This document shows, one piece after another, positions 8,879-18,371 of a stretch of DNA of 64,000 nucleotides. The notes beneath the pieces are model-generated. The model worked only from the letters and a program-made list of their open reading frames with translations. It did not search any database and was not told the DNA's origin. A program made the position numbers and the translations under genes. Positions within the stretch are counted from its first letter, which is position 1. Each line of letters opens with the position of its first letter. Source of the stretch: an uncultured Bacilli bacterium (GTDB lineage: Bacteria > Bacillota_I > Bacilli_A > RF39 > UBA660); the NCBI GenBank assembly GCA_934149245.1, contig CAKPER010000005.1, positions 1 through 64,000 of the forward strand, read 5' to 3'.

Positions 8879-9850
8879 ATGAATGTACTTGTGTCAAATT
8901 TGAATAAAGATAAGTTTAGTAGTTTAGGCGTTGATATAATAAAGTCTATTACTGGAGAATTTGATGTAGATGAAATAGTTCAATCTTTCTCCAATTTTTT
9001 CTTTAATAGAATGTTTTTAGATATAACGGCTATTAAAGATTATAAAAATTTTGCTAATATTCAGAAACTTTCTTTGGGGCTTGATGTAGATAAGATTATT
9101 ATTTTGTTAAATGACGATCCAGTAGTAAATTCTAATATTTATTTAGCAAGATTGGTTAGTATGGGAATTTATAATTTTGCTAAAAATATGGAAGAAGTTA
9201 TGTATTTATATAATAACCCTAATAGTTATAAAGATGTTGCTCATTATCAACAAGTTGAAAATCAAACTGTTGATAATATACAGAGTATACAAAATGTATC
9301 TAATGAATTGATAATTAATAATGATGTTAGAGTTATTGGAGTTAAAAATATAACTACTCATGCTGGTGCAACTAGTTTAATCTATATGATGAAAAATATA
9401 TTAGCTAAATATTATTCTATTATGTGTATAGAAGTAAATAAAAGAGATTTTATGTTTTATAAAAATAAAGATATGATTTCTGTTATAGAAAAACAACTAT
9501 CTGATACTATTTTAAAATATAAAGATGTTAATATTATTTTAGTAGATTTAAATAATTTACCAGAGGCTGTATGTAATAATATTTGTACTGATATATTGTA
9601 TTTAGTTGAACCATCTTTATTTAGAATAAACAAATTAATAACTTTGGATAGAGATGTATTTGTTAAGTTTAATAGTGAAAAAATAATATTAAATAAGAGT
9701 TTCTTTACAGAAAAAGATGTTAAAGATTTTGAATTTGAGGGTGATATAAAGATTTTTTATAATATTCCACCTTTGAATGATCGTATTGATAATTCTAGCG
9801 TATTAATGCCTTTTTTAGAAAAACTAGGTTTATTTAGGAAAGATTATTAA
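8879..9850 (+). CDS. CpaE/TadZ-like protein with degenerate P-loop
   Basis: 323 residues. I use ATG 8879 because GGAGG (8866-8870) lies eight bases upstream; the in-frame ATG at 8864 overlaps that site. The second half has a MinD/ParA-like pattern: a strand, then KNITTHAGATSLIYMMKN where CpaE proteins have a deviant Walker A, then a strand IILVDLNNLPEAV matching the switch region and LYLVEPS near the end. The Walker lysines are missing, so ATP hydrolysis is doubtful. TadZ/CpaE proteins position the pilus machine. The N-terminal 150 residues are not recognised. Last gene before a strong terminator. Confidence 0.6.
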   Translation: MNVLVSNLNKDKFSSLGVDIIKSITGEFDVDEIVQSFSNFFFNRMFLDITAIKDYKNFANIQKLSLGLDVDKIIILLNDDPVVNSNIYLARLVSMGIYNFAKNMEEVMYLYNNPNSYKDVAHYQQVENQTVDNIQSIQNVSNELIINNDVRVIGVKNITTHAGATSLIYMMKNILAKYYSIMCIEVNKRDFMFYKNKDMISVIEKQLSDTILKYKDVNIILVDLNNLPEAVCNNICTDILYLVEPSLFRINKLITLDRDVFVKFNSEKIILNKSFFTEKDVKDFEFEGDIKIFYNIPPLNDRIDNSSVLMPFLEKLGLFRKDY

Positions 9851-9880
9851 AAAAGATTGATTTTATCTTTTTTTTTTTTT
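9849..9880 (+). terminator. Terminator of the Tad-like operon
   Basis: AAAAAAGAT (9849-9857) pairs with ATCTTTTTT (9865-9873) around a seven-base loop, followed by an unbroken T run to 9880. It begins inside the stop codon of the CpaE-like gene. Confidence 0.8.
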
Positions 9881-9911
9881 ATAATTAAGTTGTATTAGTA
9901 GTGGAGGATAT

Positions 9912-11459
9912 ATGAAAAAAGTTGTAATAATTGGTGCTGGACCAGCAGGTCTTACGGCTGCTTATGAGTTGTTAAAAAAATCGAATGAATATGAGGTAAT
10001 TATTTTGGAAGCAAGTAATTCTATTGGTGGTATTAGTCGTACTGTAAAATATAATGGCAATAGAATGGATATAGGTGGTCATCGCTTTTTTTCTAAAAAT
10101 GAAGAAATATTAGCAATTTGGAAAGAAATTTTGCCTCTTCAGGGTGTTGGAGCATATGATGATAAAAAGTTAAACAGAAACTTTAATGATACTAATACAG
10201 ATGTTGATCCAGATAAAACGGATAAAGTTTTATTGATAAGAAATAGAGTTAGTAGAATTTTTTATTTGGATAAATTTTTTGATTATCCAGTTACATTAAA
10301 ATTTTCTACTTTAAAAAATTTAGGTTTGTTTAAGACAATTTCGTGTGGTTTTAGTTATTTAAAATCATTAATTCATAAAAAAAAGGAAACTTCTTTGGAG
10401 AATTTTTATATCAATAGATTTGGAAAAAAAATGTATAGTATGTTTTTTGAGGGATATACGGAAAAATTATGGGGTAGACATCCAAAAGATATTTCTAGTG
10501 ATTGGGGATCTCAAAGGGTTAAAGGATTATCAATAATTGAAATTTTGAGAGATATGTTTTGTAAAACCTTTAAAATTAAATCTGTTAATACTGAGACTTC
10601 TTTAATAGAAAGTTTTTATTATCCTAAGTTTGGACCAGGGCAACTCTGGGAAAGCATGGCTGCTAAGATTGAGAAAATGGGAGGAAAAATTTATAAAAAC
10701 TCTTTAGTTATTAATATTGACTATAAATACAATAAAATAAACTCTGTTAAATATCAAGTTAATGATAAAATAGAAAGTATTGATGCAGATATTTTAATAT
10801 CTTCAATGCCTATTAAGGATTTAGTACAATCTATGGGGAAAAAAGTTCCTAAAGAAGTACAACAAATTGCTTTAAATTTACCTTATCGTGATTTTGTTAC
10901 TATTGGTTTGCTTGTTGATAGACTTAAATTAAAGAATACTACTTCTATAAAAACATTGAATAATATTATTCCAGATTGTTGGATTTATGTTCAAGATACT
11001 TCTGTTAAATTAGGCAGAATACAAGTGTTTAACAATTGGAGTCCGTATATGGTAAAGGATCCTGATAATACTGTTTGGATTGGCTTAGAATACTTTTGTA
11101 ATGAAGGTGACGATTTTTGGCAAATGACAGATAAAGAATTGTGCAAAATTGCTGTTAATGAATTGGTAAAAATGAAAATTATAGATAGAAGAAGTGTCTT
11201 AGATTATCATTGTGAAAAGGTAAAAAAAGCCTATCCAGCATATTTTGATAGTTATAATGATATATCGAAGGTTATAAGATATTTAAATAAAATAAGTAAT
11301 TTATATTGTATTGGAAGAAATGGTCAACATCGTTATAATAATATGGATCATTCTATGGAAACTGCTATTTTGTGTGTAGATAATATTATTAATAATATTT
11401 CTGACAAAAGTAATATTTGGAATGTTAATTCTGATGATTCATATCATGAAAAGAGGTAG
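9912..11459 (+). CDS. FAD-dependent oxidoreductase (amine oxidase/UDP-galactopyranose mutase-like)
   Basis: 515 residues with a GTGGAGG-type ribosome site. The N-terminus has the dinucleotide-binding motif GAGPAG (residues 8-13), the acidic residue in IILEAS that binds the FAD ribose, and the GGHRFFSKNEEI segment seen in flavoproteins related to protoporphyrinogen oxidase and UDP-galactopyranose mutase. A C-terminal CIGRNGQHRYNNMDHSMETA motif closes the FAD site. Proteins of this type are often coded among glycosyltransferases, where they are thought to rearrange or oxidise a sugar donor. First gene of the glycosylation cluster here; the exact substrate cannot be told from sequence. Confidence 0.8.
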   Translation: MKKVVIIGAGPAGLTAAYELLKKSNEYEVIILEASNSIGGISRTVKYNGNRMDIGGHRFFSKNEEILAIWKEILPLQGVGAYDDKKLNRNFNDTNTDVDPDKTDKVLLIRNRVSRIFYLDKFFDYPVTLKFSTLKNLGLFKTISCGFSYLKSLIHKKKETSLENFYINRFGKKMYSMFFEGYTEKLWGRHPKDISSDWGSQRVKGLSIIEILRDMFCKTFKIKSVNTETSLIESFYYPKFGPGQLWESMAAKIEKMGGKIYKNSLVINIDYKYNKINSVKYQVNDKIESIDADILISSMPIKDLVQSMGKKVPKEVQQIALNLPYRDFVTIGLLVDRLKLKNTTSIKTLNNIIPDCWIYVQDTSVKLGRIQVFNNWSPYMVKDPDNTVWIGLEYFCNEGDDFWQMTDKELCKIAVNELVKMKIIDRRSVLDYHCEKVKKAYPAYFDSYNDISKVIRYLNKISNLYCIGRNGQHRYNNMDHSMETAILCVDNIINNISDKSNIWNVNSDDSYHEKR

Positions 11460-11464
11460 TTATT

Positions 11465-12964
11465 TTGATCAAAAAATTGAAAAATATTAAGTTTCCATAT
11501 CTTAGAAAATATTCTTATTATTGTTTCTTTTTAATATTAATATTTTGTCTTTTTATTAAAAGTTTAGAATTAAATAATGATATTTGGTTTTTACTTAATC
11601 ATGGAAAATATGTTTTTTTTAAAGGAATTCCTTATATAGAGCCTTTTACTATTCATAGTGATTTTAAATTTATTATGCAGCAATGGGCAAGTTCTTTGAC
11701 TTTCTTTTTAACATATCATTATTTGGGAATAAATTCTTTATTGTTTCTTGTTATGTTTATTAATATATTAATAATTTTTATTTCTTATAAATTATGTATG
11801 TTGATAAGTGATAATAATTATAAAACTTCTATATTAACTGTCTTTGTAATTGATTTACTTTTAATTATAACTAATTTTATTGTAACAAGACCTCAAATAT
11901 TTACTTATTTATTTGTTTTAGGTATGTTTTTTTGCTTAGAATATTACATAAAAAAGAATAGTAAAAAGATACTTTTCTTTTTACCGATTATTTCAATGAT
12001 GCAGATTAATTTTCATGCTTCTATGTGGTGGCTATTGATAATTTTTATGATTCCATATTTATTAGATGGTTATAATTTTAAACTTTTTTATAAAGAGTCA
12101 TACTCAAAGATTCCTATTATAGTTGCTATAGTTTTTATGTTCCTTTTTGCTTTGATAAATCCTTATGGTGTTAGGGCATTAGGGTATGTATTTAATTCTT
12201 ATGGTGTATCATATATTGATAATTATATATTGGAAATGATGGCTTTAGATGTCCATAGTTTTATTGGAAAATTTATTTTTATAGTGATAATAATAGTCTA
12301 TTTAATATATTTATTAGGTTCTAGAAAGAGAATTAAGAGTAGATATTTATTATTGCTTTTAGGAACAACGTACATGGCGTTTTCTTCTTATAAATGTTTT
12401 AGCTATTTCGTTATATCTTCAATATTTCCACTATCTTTTTATTTAAAGAATAAATTAAAAATTATAAAAAATTTGGAGCTTTATCCTATAAATTATAAAT
12501 TACAATTTGGTTCTTTAATAGCTGTTCTTTTAATATTACTGTTTAGTTTTGGAAAATCTTTAGATATAAATTATAAAAATAATTTACAATCTGGTATAGA
12601 CTATTTATTAAAAAATTATAATCAAAAAAAGATAATTTTATATGTTGGGTATGATCAAGGGGGGTATACAGAATTTAGAGGTATAAAATCGTATATTGAT
12701 CCTAGAGCTGAAGTTTTTTTAAAGGCTAATAATGGAAAAAAAGATGTATTTAAAGAATATTATGAGTTACAAAATAGAGATATTGATTATGAAAAGTTTT
12801 TAAATGGTTATAATTTTTCTCATGTTTTAGTTACAGAGCAAGATTCATTTTATTCGAAGATAAAAAATAACAAGAATTATAAATTAATTTACAAGGGGAG
12901 GATATCTTTAAAAAATAAAGATAGTCATTATCAAAAATATATGTTGTACGCTAGAAAAAATTAG
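11465..12964 (+). CDS. Polytopic membrane protein, GT-C glycosyltransferase-like
   Basis: 499 residues from TTG 11465 behind AAGAGGTAG, five bases after the oxidoreductase stop. About ten hydrophobic helices are followed by a soluble C-terminal domain of about 110 residues. The first external loop carries acidic residues (NNDIW near residue 38) where GT-C enzymes keep their catalytic Asp or Glu. No closer family is recognised. Location inside an oxidoreductase, YfhO and GT2 cluster supports a polyprenyl-phosphate-sugar transferase acting on the outer face of the membrane. Confidence 0.65.
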   Translation: MIKKLKNIKFPYLRKYSYYCFFLILIFCLFIKSLELNNDIWFLLNHGKYVFFKGIPYIEPFTIHSDFKFIMQQWASSLTFFLTYHYLGINSLLFLVMFINILIIFISYKLCMLISDNNYKTSILTVFVIDLLLIITNFIVTRPQIFTYLFVLGMFFCLEYYIKKNSKKILFFLPIISMMQINFHASMWWLLIIFMIPYLLDGYNFKLFYKESYSKIPIIVAIVFMFLFALINPYGVRALGYVFNSYGVSYIDNYILEMMALDVHSFIGKFIFIVIIIVYLIYLLGSRKRIKSRYLLLLLGTTYMAFSSYKCFSYFVISSIFPLSFYLKNKLKIIKNLELYPINYKLQFGSLIAVLLILLFSFGKSLDINYKNNLQSGIDYLLKNYNQKKIILYVGYDQGGYTEFRGIKSYIDPRAEVFLKANNGKKDVFKEYYELQNRDIDYEKFLNGYNFSHVLVTEQDSFYSKIKNNKNYKLIYKGRISLKNKDSHYQKYMLYARKN

Positions 12965-12989
12965 TATTTAAGAGAAGGAGTTAAGTATT

Positions 12990-14171
12990 ATGTTTAGAAA
13001 AAACTGGAAGTATATCTTAATATTTATTGCAGTATTTTTAATAACTTTTATATATCATTTTTTTCTAAATAATAAAGGTGGTATGGATGAGTTTTGGTGT
13101 TATGGCTTTGCTTATAATATATCTAAAGGTCTTATTCCATATAGAGATTTTAATATGATTGTTACACCTATGTATTCTTTTGCTGGTAGTGTATTTGTAA
13201 AAATAATTGGAAATTATTTGTTTTCTATACATATATTTAATGCATTGATAGTAGCATTGTTTGTCTCTGTTGGCTATAGGTTTTTAAATAAAAAAGTTTT
13301 TATATTATATCTTTTTAGTTTAAGTATTTTGTATCCTTCTTATAATTCTGTTTGTGTTGTTTTATTTTGCTTCTTTCTATTTTTTTATGATAAAAAATTT
13401 AAATATAAAGATTTTTTATTAGGATTAATTATTGCTTGCTTATTTTTAACTAAACAAACTTTTGGTATTATGATAATTCCTTTATTATTTTTTAGTAAAA
13501 ATAGAATAAAGTGCTTAATAGGATTTTTATTTCCTTGTTTAGTATTTTTGATATATTTAATATATTTTAATGCTTTTTATCAATTTATAGATTATTGTTT
13601 TTTAGGAATGTTTGACTTTACTAGTAAGAATTCTTTTAATAATATTTCTGCTTATTTCACAGCCTTTTTTGAATTCATTATTATAGCAGGAATTATTTAT
13701 AAATTAAAGATAAAAAATTTTAAAGATCAAATATTAGTTTTTGTTTTATGTTTTCAAATAATGGCATTCCCACTTTTAGAGTATCAACATATTTATTATT
13801 CATGTATACCAGTATGTTGCTACATTTTAATGAATTATAGTTTAAATAGAATTATATATTTGCTACTTGTTATAATATTTGGACTATATTTAGGTATTAA
13901 TATCTTTTCAAATGTAAGTTCTTCTTATTATCATTTGTATCCAAATAGAAATAGCTTTTTATATGGAAGAAGTATTAATGGTATTTATGATAAACAGATA
14001 GATGCATTATATTCATATTTAGATAAAAATAGAGATGATAATAGAGTGTATATATTCTCTTGTTATGCATATTTAATTAGACTTAATAATGGAGAAGTTC
14101 CCAATAAATATGATTTAATAAATATGGAAATATGGGATATAACGGAGAAGATAAGTACATTAAAGAAATAG
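12990..14171 (+). CDS. GT-C-like membrane protein, frameshifted copy
   Basis: The first 378 or so residues align along their whole length with the next gene (14372-15715), including GMDE in the first loop and the PYRDFNMI motif after it. Near 14121-14127 this copy reads AATATGG where the paralogue has AATAATGG, a one-base loss. The frame then ends early at 14171 after about 15 unrelated residues, and the original C-terminus continues in another frame to 14335. Either the gene is inactivated at its C-terminal domain or the read contains an error. The membrane part with the probable active-site loop is complete. Confidence 0.7.
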   Translation: MFRKNWKYILIFIAVFLITFIYHFFLNNKGGMDEFWCYGFAYNISKGLIPYRDFNMIVTPMYSFAGSVFVKIIGNYLFSIHIFNALIVALFVSVGYRFLNKKVFILYLFSLSILYPSYNSVCVVLFCFFLFFYDKKFKYKDFLLGLIIACLFLTKQTFGIMIIPLLFFSKNRIKCLIGFLFPCLVFLIYLIYFNAFYQFIDYCFLGMFDFTSKNSFNNISAYFTAFFEFIIIAGIIYKLKIKNFKDQILVFVLCFQIMAFPLLEYQHIYYSCIPVCCYILMNYSLNRIIYLLLVIIFGLYLGINIFSNVSSSYYHLYPNRNSFLYGRSINGIYDKQIDALYSYLDKNRDDNRVYIFSCYAYLIRLNNGEVPNKYDLINMEIWDITEKISTLKK

Positions 14172-14335
14172 ATAGTTATTGTTCTCAAAATAAATGTATG
14201 TTTGTTCTTGTAAGCGAAGATTTAGTTCATCCAAATCAAACTAGTAAGAAAATACTAGATTATGTACAGAAAAAATATGATAATATAACTAATTTTGAAG
14301 CATTTTCTATATATACAAACGAATTTAGAAAATAG
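14132..14335 (+). pseudogene. Displaced C-terminal part of the frameshifted GT-C-like gene
   Basis: 67 residues open in this frame, matching the last 65 or so residues of the paralogue at 14372-15715 (for example CSQNKCMFVL and NFEAF). It has no ribosome site of its own and overlaps the upstream frame by 40 bases. It is the tail of one broken gene spanning 12990-14335, not an independent protein. Confidence 0.75.
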
Positions 14336-14371
14336 TTTATGAGATGAATATTTGAAGGGAAGTGTAGTATT

Positions 14372-15715
14372 ATGATTAAAAAGAATTGGAAGTATATTGT
14401 TTTATTTATAGTTGCTTTTGTAATAACTTTTGTATATGATTTTTTTATAGTAAGATTAGGAATGGATGAAGTGTGGTGCTATGGTTTTACATATAATATT
14501 TCTAAAGGTCTTATTCCATATAGAGATTTTAATATGATTATTACCCCATTATATTCGTTTGTTGGCTCTTTATTTATAAAAATATTTGGAAATCACTTGT
14601 TTTCTGTACATATTTTTAATGCTTTATTTTTAGCTTTATTTGTTACGGTTGGATATAAAGTTTTAAACAAAAAAATTTTTATATTATGGCTTTTAAGTTT
14701 AAGTATTTTATATCCTTGTTATAATACATTTTGTGTTTTAATATTTTGCTTTTTTCTATTTCTTTATAATAAAAAATTTAAACATAAGGACTTTGTATTA
14801 GGTTTAATTATTGCTTGTTTATTTCTTAGTAAGCAAACTTTAGGAATATTGATACTTCCTTTATTATTCTTTAGTAAAGATAGAATTAAGTGTTTAATAG
14901 GATTTTTGTTTCCATGCTTGATATTTTTAATATATTTGATATATTTCAATACTTTTTATCAATTTATTGATTATTGTCTTTTAGGAATGTTTGATTTTAC
15001 TAGTAAAAATTCTTTAAAAAATAATTCATTTATATTAACTGCTTTTTTTGAAATAATAGTTATTATAACTATTTTGTATAAGTTAATAAAAGGAAAATTT
15101 AAAAATCAAAAACTGATTTTTGTTTTGGCTTTTCAAATAATGGCATTTCCACTTCTTGATTATCAGCATGTTTTTTATGCTTTTATACCTGTTGTTTGTT
15201 ATATTTTAATGAATTATAATTTAAATAAGATTTCGTTTTATTTGTTTGGAATATTATGTGCTTTTTATTTACTTATTTCATTTTATATTGGAACTAATTT
15301 AGCATATTTTCATTTATATTCAAAGAAAAATAGTTTTTTATATGGACGTCCTATCATTGGAATTGTTGATAAGCAGATAGATAAATTGTATTCATATTTA
15401 GATAAAAATAAAGATGATAATAGATTATATATATTTTCTTGTTATGCATATTTAATTAGAATTAATAATGGAGAGATACCTGATAAGTATGATTTAATAA
15501 ATAATGGAAATATGGGGTATAAAGGAGAAGAGAAGTATATTAAAGAAATAGATAATTATTGTTCTCAAAATAAATGTATGTTTGTTCTTATAAGTGAAGA
15601 TTTAGCAGGTAAGAATCAAACTAGTAAGAAATTATTAGATTATGTACAGAGAAATTATGATAATGTAACTAATTTTGAGGCTTTTGGAATATATACAAAT
15701 AATTTAAAAAGATAG
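14372..15715 (+). CDS. GT-C-like polytopic membrane protein, intact paralogue
   Basis: 447 residues. Eight to ten hydrophobic helices lead to a cytosolic or external C-terminal domain of about 100 residues. The first loop has GMDEVWCYG, with adjacent acidic residues as in PMT/ArnT-type GT-C enzymes, then PYRDFNMI. It is a tandem duplicate of the preceding broken gene; divergence is spread along the length, so the duplication is not very recent. Probable lipid-linked sugar transferase for surface glycans; acceptor unknown. Ribosome site GAAGGGAAGTG upstream. Confidence 0.7.
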   Translation: MIKKNWKYIVLFIVAFVITFVYDFFIVRLGMDEVWCYGFTYNISKGLIPYRDFNMIITPLYSFVGSLFIKIFGNHLFSVHIFNALFLALFVTVGYKVLNKKIFILWLLSLSILYPCYNTFCVLIFCFFLFLYNKKFKHKDFVLGLIIACLFLSKQTLGILILPLLFFSKDRIKCLIGFLFPCLIFLIYLIYFNTFYQFIDYCLLGMFDFTSKNSLKNNSFILTAFFEIIVIITILYKLIKGKFKNQKLIFVLAFQIMAFPLLDYQHVFYAFIPVVCYILMNYNLNKISFYLFGILCAFYLLISFYIGTNLAYFHLYSKKNSFLYGRPIIGIVDKQIDKLYSYLDKNKDDNRLYIFSCYAYLIRINNGEIPDKYDLINNGNMGYKGEEKYIKEIDNYCSQNKCMFVLISEDLAGKNQTSKKLLDYVQRNYDNVTNFEAFGIYTNNLKR

Positions 15716-15731
15716 TTTTGAGGTGTAATAA

Positions 15732-18353
15732 ATGAAGAAGTATAAATATTATTTAATACCACCTATAATAGTTATGTTGATCTTGACTATTATATATTTA
15801 ATTAATGGAGTATATCCTTTTGGAAAAAATACAATTTTAAACGGTGATTTTCCTAGTGCATATATACCTATTTATTATTATATGTGGGATTTATTTAGAG
15901 GAAATGCTAATCTTTTTATTAATTTTAAGGTTGGTATGGGGACTTGTATGTATGATTTAACTTCTATATATGGAATATTGTCTCCGCTTTCTTGGATAAT
16001 TGCTTTATGTGAAAGAAGTGATATTCCATATTTTATGTCCATATTATTTATGATTAAGGTAAGCTTGATATCAGTTACAACATTTATGTTATTTAATAAA
16101 GTTTTAAATGGATTAAAGGTATTTTATAAAGTTTTATTTAGTGTTTTTTATGCTCTTAGTACTTATGTTATAGTATATTATACTAACTTCGTATGGTTAG
16201 ATAATTTAATACTATTTCCAGTATTACTTTTGGGAATAAAAAGAATTATTGATAAAAATGATAATAAATTATATACAATTATACTTTTTTTATCTATTAG
16301 CTATTCTTTTTATATTTCCTATATGGAACTTTTATTTATATTATTTTTATCATTTGGTTATATTGTATTTTTATGTGATGATAAAACGCAAAAAAGAAAG
16401 TTTATTTTCTCTTTAGGAATTGGTACTATATTAGCAATTGGTATGTCTTTGGTATTTCTACTTCCTGTTATATCTTTAGTTTTTGATTCTGTTAGAAGTG
16501 AAGCTTTTAATCCAAGCGGAATTAGTATGATTAGTGCTAATACACTAGATAAGATGATGATAATATTAGGTTATGGATTTCCAATACTATTATTTTTAAA
16601 TTTATTTGTTTTAAAATCTATCCCTAAAAAAATAAAGCATTTTTTTGCTTTTATGATTTTTATAACTTGCATTGGGGTAATATTTGAACCTATTAATCTA
16701 ATGTGGCATACTGGTAGTTATATTATGATTCCATATAGATATGGGTTTATTCCAATTATGGTTATTTATTTGGGAGCCCTTTTATGTTTATCTAAAGAAA
16801 AAAGATATAGAAGTAATGTAGGAAGTATATTTTTAATACTAATTATTATTTTAATAGCTGTTTTAATTGGACTATTTATAATATTTATTCCGATCAGTTC
16901 TTCTTTAGAACCAGCGTTTGCATTAAGTGATATTAAACAAAACTTAATTATTTCTCTTATATTGATAGTAACTTTAATTTTAGGATTTATTCTATTACAT
17001 TTGAAAAATACTACTTATAGAAATATATTTATGTCTATCATTTTTCTAGTATATTGTGTAGGATTTGCAGTTGGTTATATTGGAATTTATTCTCCTAAGA
17101 TAGTTGGTCAATCTACTATTAAGCCAGTTTTAAAATCTAATTCAATGTATGATATATTAAAAAGTGATAGTAATAAGTTTGATAGATATAAAAATCTTGA
17201 TAATGATCTTAGTGATAATTATGGTTTTATAATAGATAAGGCTGTTATATCTAATTGGCATTTGACAAATAAAGATAGTTTTTTAACAGCAAGAAAGATG
17301 GGATATAGGACAGCAATGTCTATTAATGATAAAGGAGGAACAATATTTTCAGATAATATACTAGGAATAAATAAATATATAAGTAGCAAGAAATTAGATA
17401 ATGATTTATATAGTTTAGAGCAAAAAAATAATAGATATAACTTGTATAAATTGAATAAATATTTAGGAATGGGAGTTTTATATAATAAAAATAATAATAT
17501 AGCTAAGTATATTGGAAGTAATTCATTTGCATATCAAAATTATGTATATAGGTATTTATTTAATAAAGATAGTGCTATACTTAAAAATGTTATTGCTAGA
17601 ACTGATGGTATTGATGCTTCAGTTAGTACTTTTTGTATAAATGATAAAAGTAAAAAAATAGATTTTTATGTTGACATTAAGGGAAAAAGCTTGTTATATT
17701 TTGGCTACGATAATATGACTATTGGCAAAGATATTATGTATGTTAAAGTAAATGATAAATTTGTTTATAATAATAGTGTTGATGGAAGTAAAAAGAGTAC
17801 ATATAACGCATTTGATGGTATAATTAATTTAGGAATTCATTCTAATGAGAAAGTAAAGGTTACTATTTATTTGAAAAAAGATACATGTATTTCTAATTAT
17901 TCATTTGCTACCATTAATTTAGAAGAATTTAATAAATTTATAGATGAAAATAAGAGTAGTGTAGATATAAAACATAAAGAAAATAAACTTTTAGTAAATG
18001 TAGATAATAAGGATAATAAAGAAAGTTTATTTTTACCAATTAATTATTTGAATGGATATAAGTGTATTGTAAATGGTAAACTTGTTAAGTTAGATAAAGT
18101 TTTTGATAATTTTATTAGTATAGATGTAGATAAGGGAAAAAATAAGATAGAACTTATATATTATCCACCATTTATAAAGATTGGACTCATAGTATCTATT
18201 ATATCTTTGATTTTATTTATACTTGTATCAAAAATAAAGATAAGTAATGTACCAATAATTATTCTTAATATAAGTAGTGTATTATATTATGGAATAGTTG
18301 CTATTATGTTTTTTATAGTGTATATATATGCTTTTATTAAATTATTGTTATAG
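15732..18353 (+). CDS. yfhO: YfhO family membrane glycosyltransferase-like protein
   Basis: 873 residues, starting 16 bases after the previous gene. The N-terminal NGDFPSAYIPIYYYMWDLF segment, the KVGMGTCMYDL loop and a dozen or so membrane helices followed by a long extracellular region and two C-terminal helices match YfhO. In Bacillus subtilis YfhO acts with the GT2 enzyme CsbB to put GlcNAc on lipoteichoic acid. Here a CsbB/GtrB-like gene follows two genes later, so a similar three-component glycosylation is likely; the flippase component (GtcA-like) is not seen in the window. Confidence 0.82.
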   Translation: MKKYKYYLIPPIIVMLILTIIYLINGVYPFGKNTILNGDFPSAYIPIYYYMWDLFRGNANLFINFKVGMGTCMYDLTSIYGILSPLSWIIALCERSDIPYFMSILFMIKVSLISVTTFMLFNKVLNGLKVFYKVLFSVFYALSTYVIVYYTNFVWLDNLILFPVLLLGIKRIIDKNDNKLYTIILFLSISYSFYISYMELLFILFLSFGYIVFLCDDKTQKRKFIFSLGIGTILAIGMSLVFLLPVISLVFDSVRSEAFNPSGISMISANTLDKMMIILGYGFPILLFLNLFVLKSIPKKIKHFFAFMIFITCIGVIFEPINLMWHTGSYIMIPYRYGFIPIMVIYLGALLCLSKEKRYRSNVGSIFLILIIILIAVLIGLFIIFIPISSSLEPAFALSDIKQNLIISLILIVTLILGFILLHLKNTTYRNIFMSIIFLVYCVGFAVGYIGIYSPKIVGQSTIKPVLKSNSMYDILKSDSNKFDRYKNLDNDLSDNYGFIIDKAVISNWHLTNKDSFLTARKMGYRTAMSINDKGGTIFSDNILGINKYISSKKLDNDLYSLEQKNNRYNLYKLNKYLGMGVLYNKNNNIAKYIGSNSFAYQNYVYRYLFNKDSAILKNVIARTDGIDASVSTFCINDKSKKIDFYVDIKGKSLLYFGYDNMTIGKDIMYVKVNDKFVYNNSVDGSKKSTYNAFDGIINLGIHSNEKVKVTIYLKKDTCISNYSFATINLEEFNKFIDENKSSVDIKHKENKLLVNVDNKDNKESLFLPINYLNGYKCIVNGKLVKLDKVFDNFISIDVDKGKNKIELIYYPPFIKIGLIVSIISLILFILVSKIKISNVPIIILNISSVLYYGIVAIMFFIVYIYAFIKLLL

Positions 18354-18371
18354 GTAGTTGAGGTGATAATT

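Noticed and set aside
8864..8881. ATG 8864 as start of the CpaE-like gene
   Set aside because: It lies within the ribosome binding site GGAGG used by ATG 8879.
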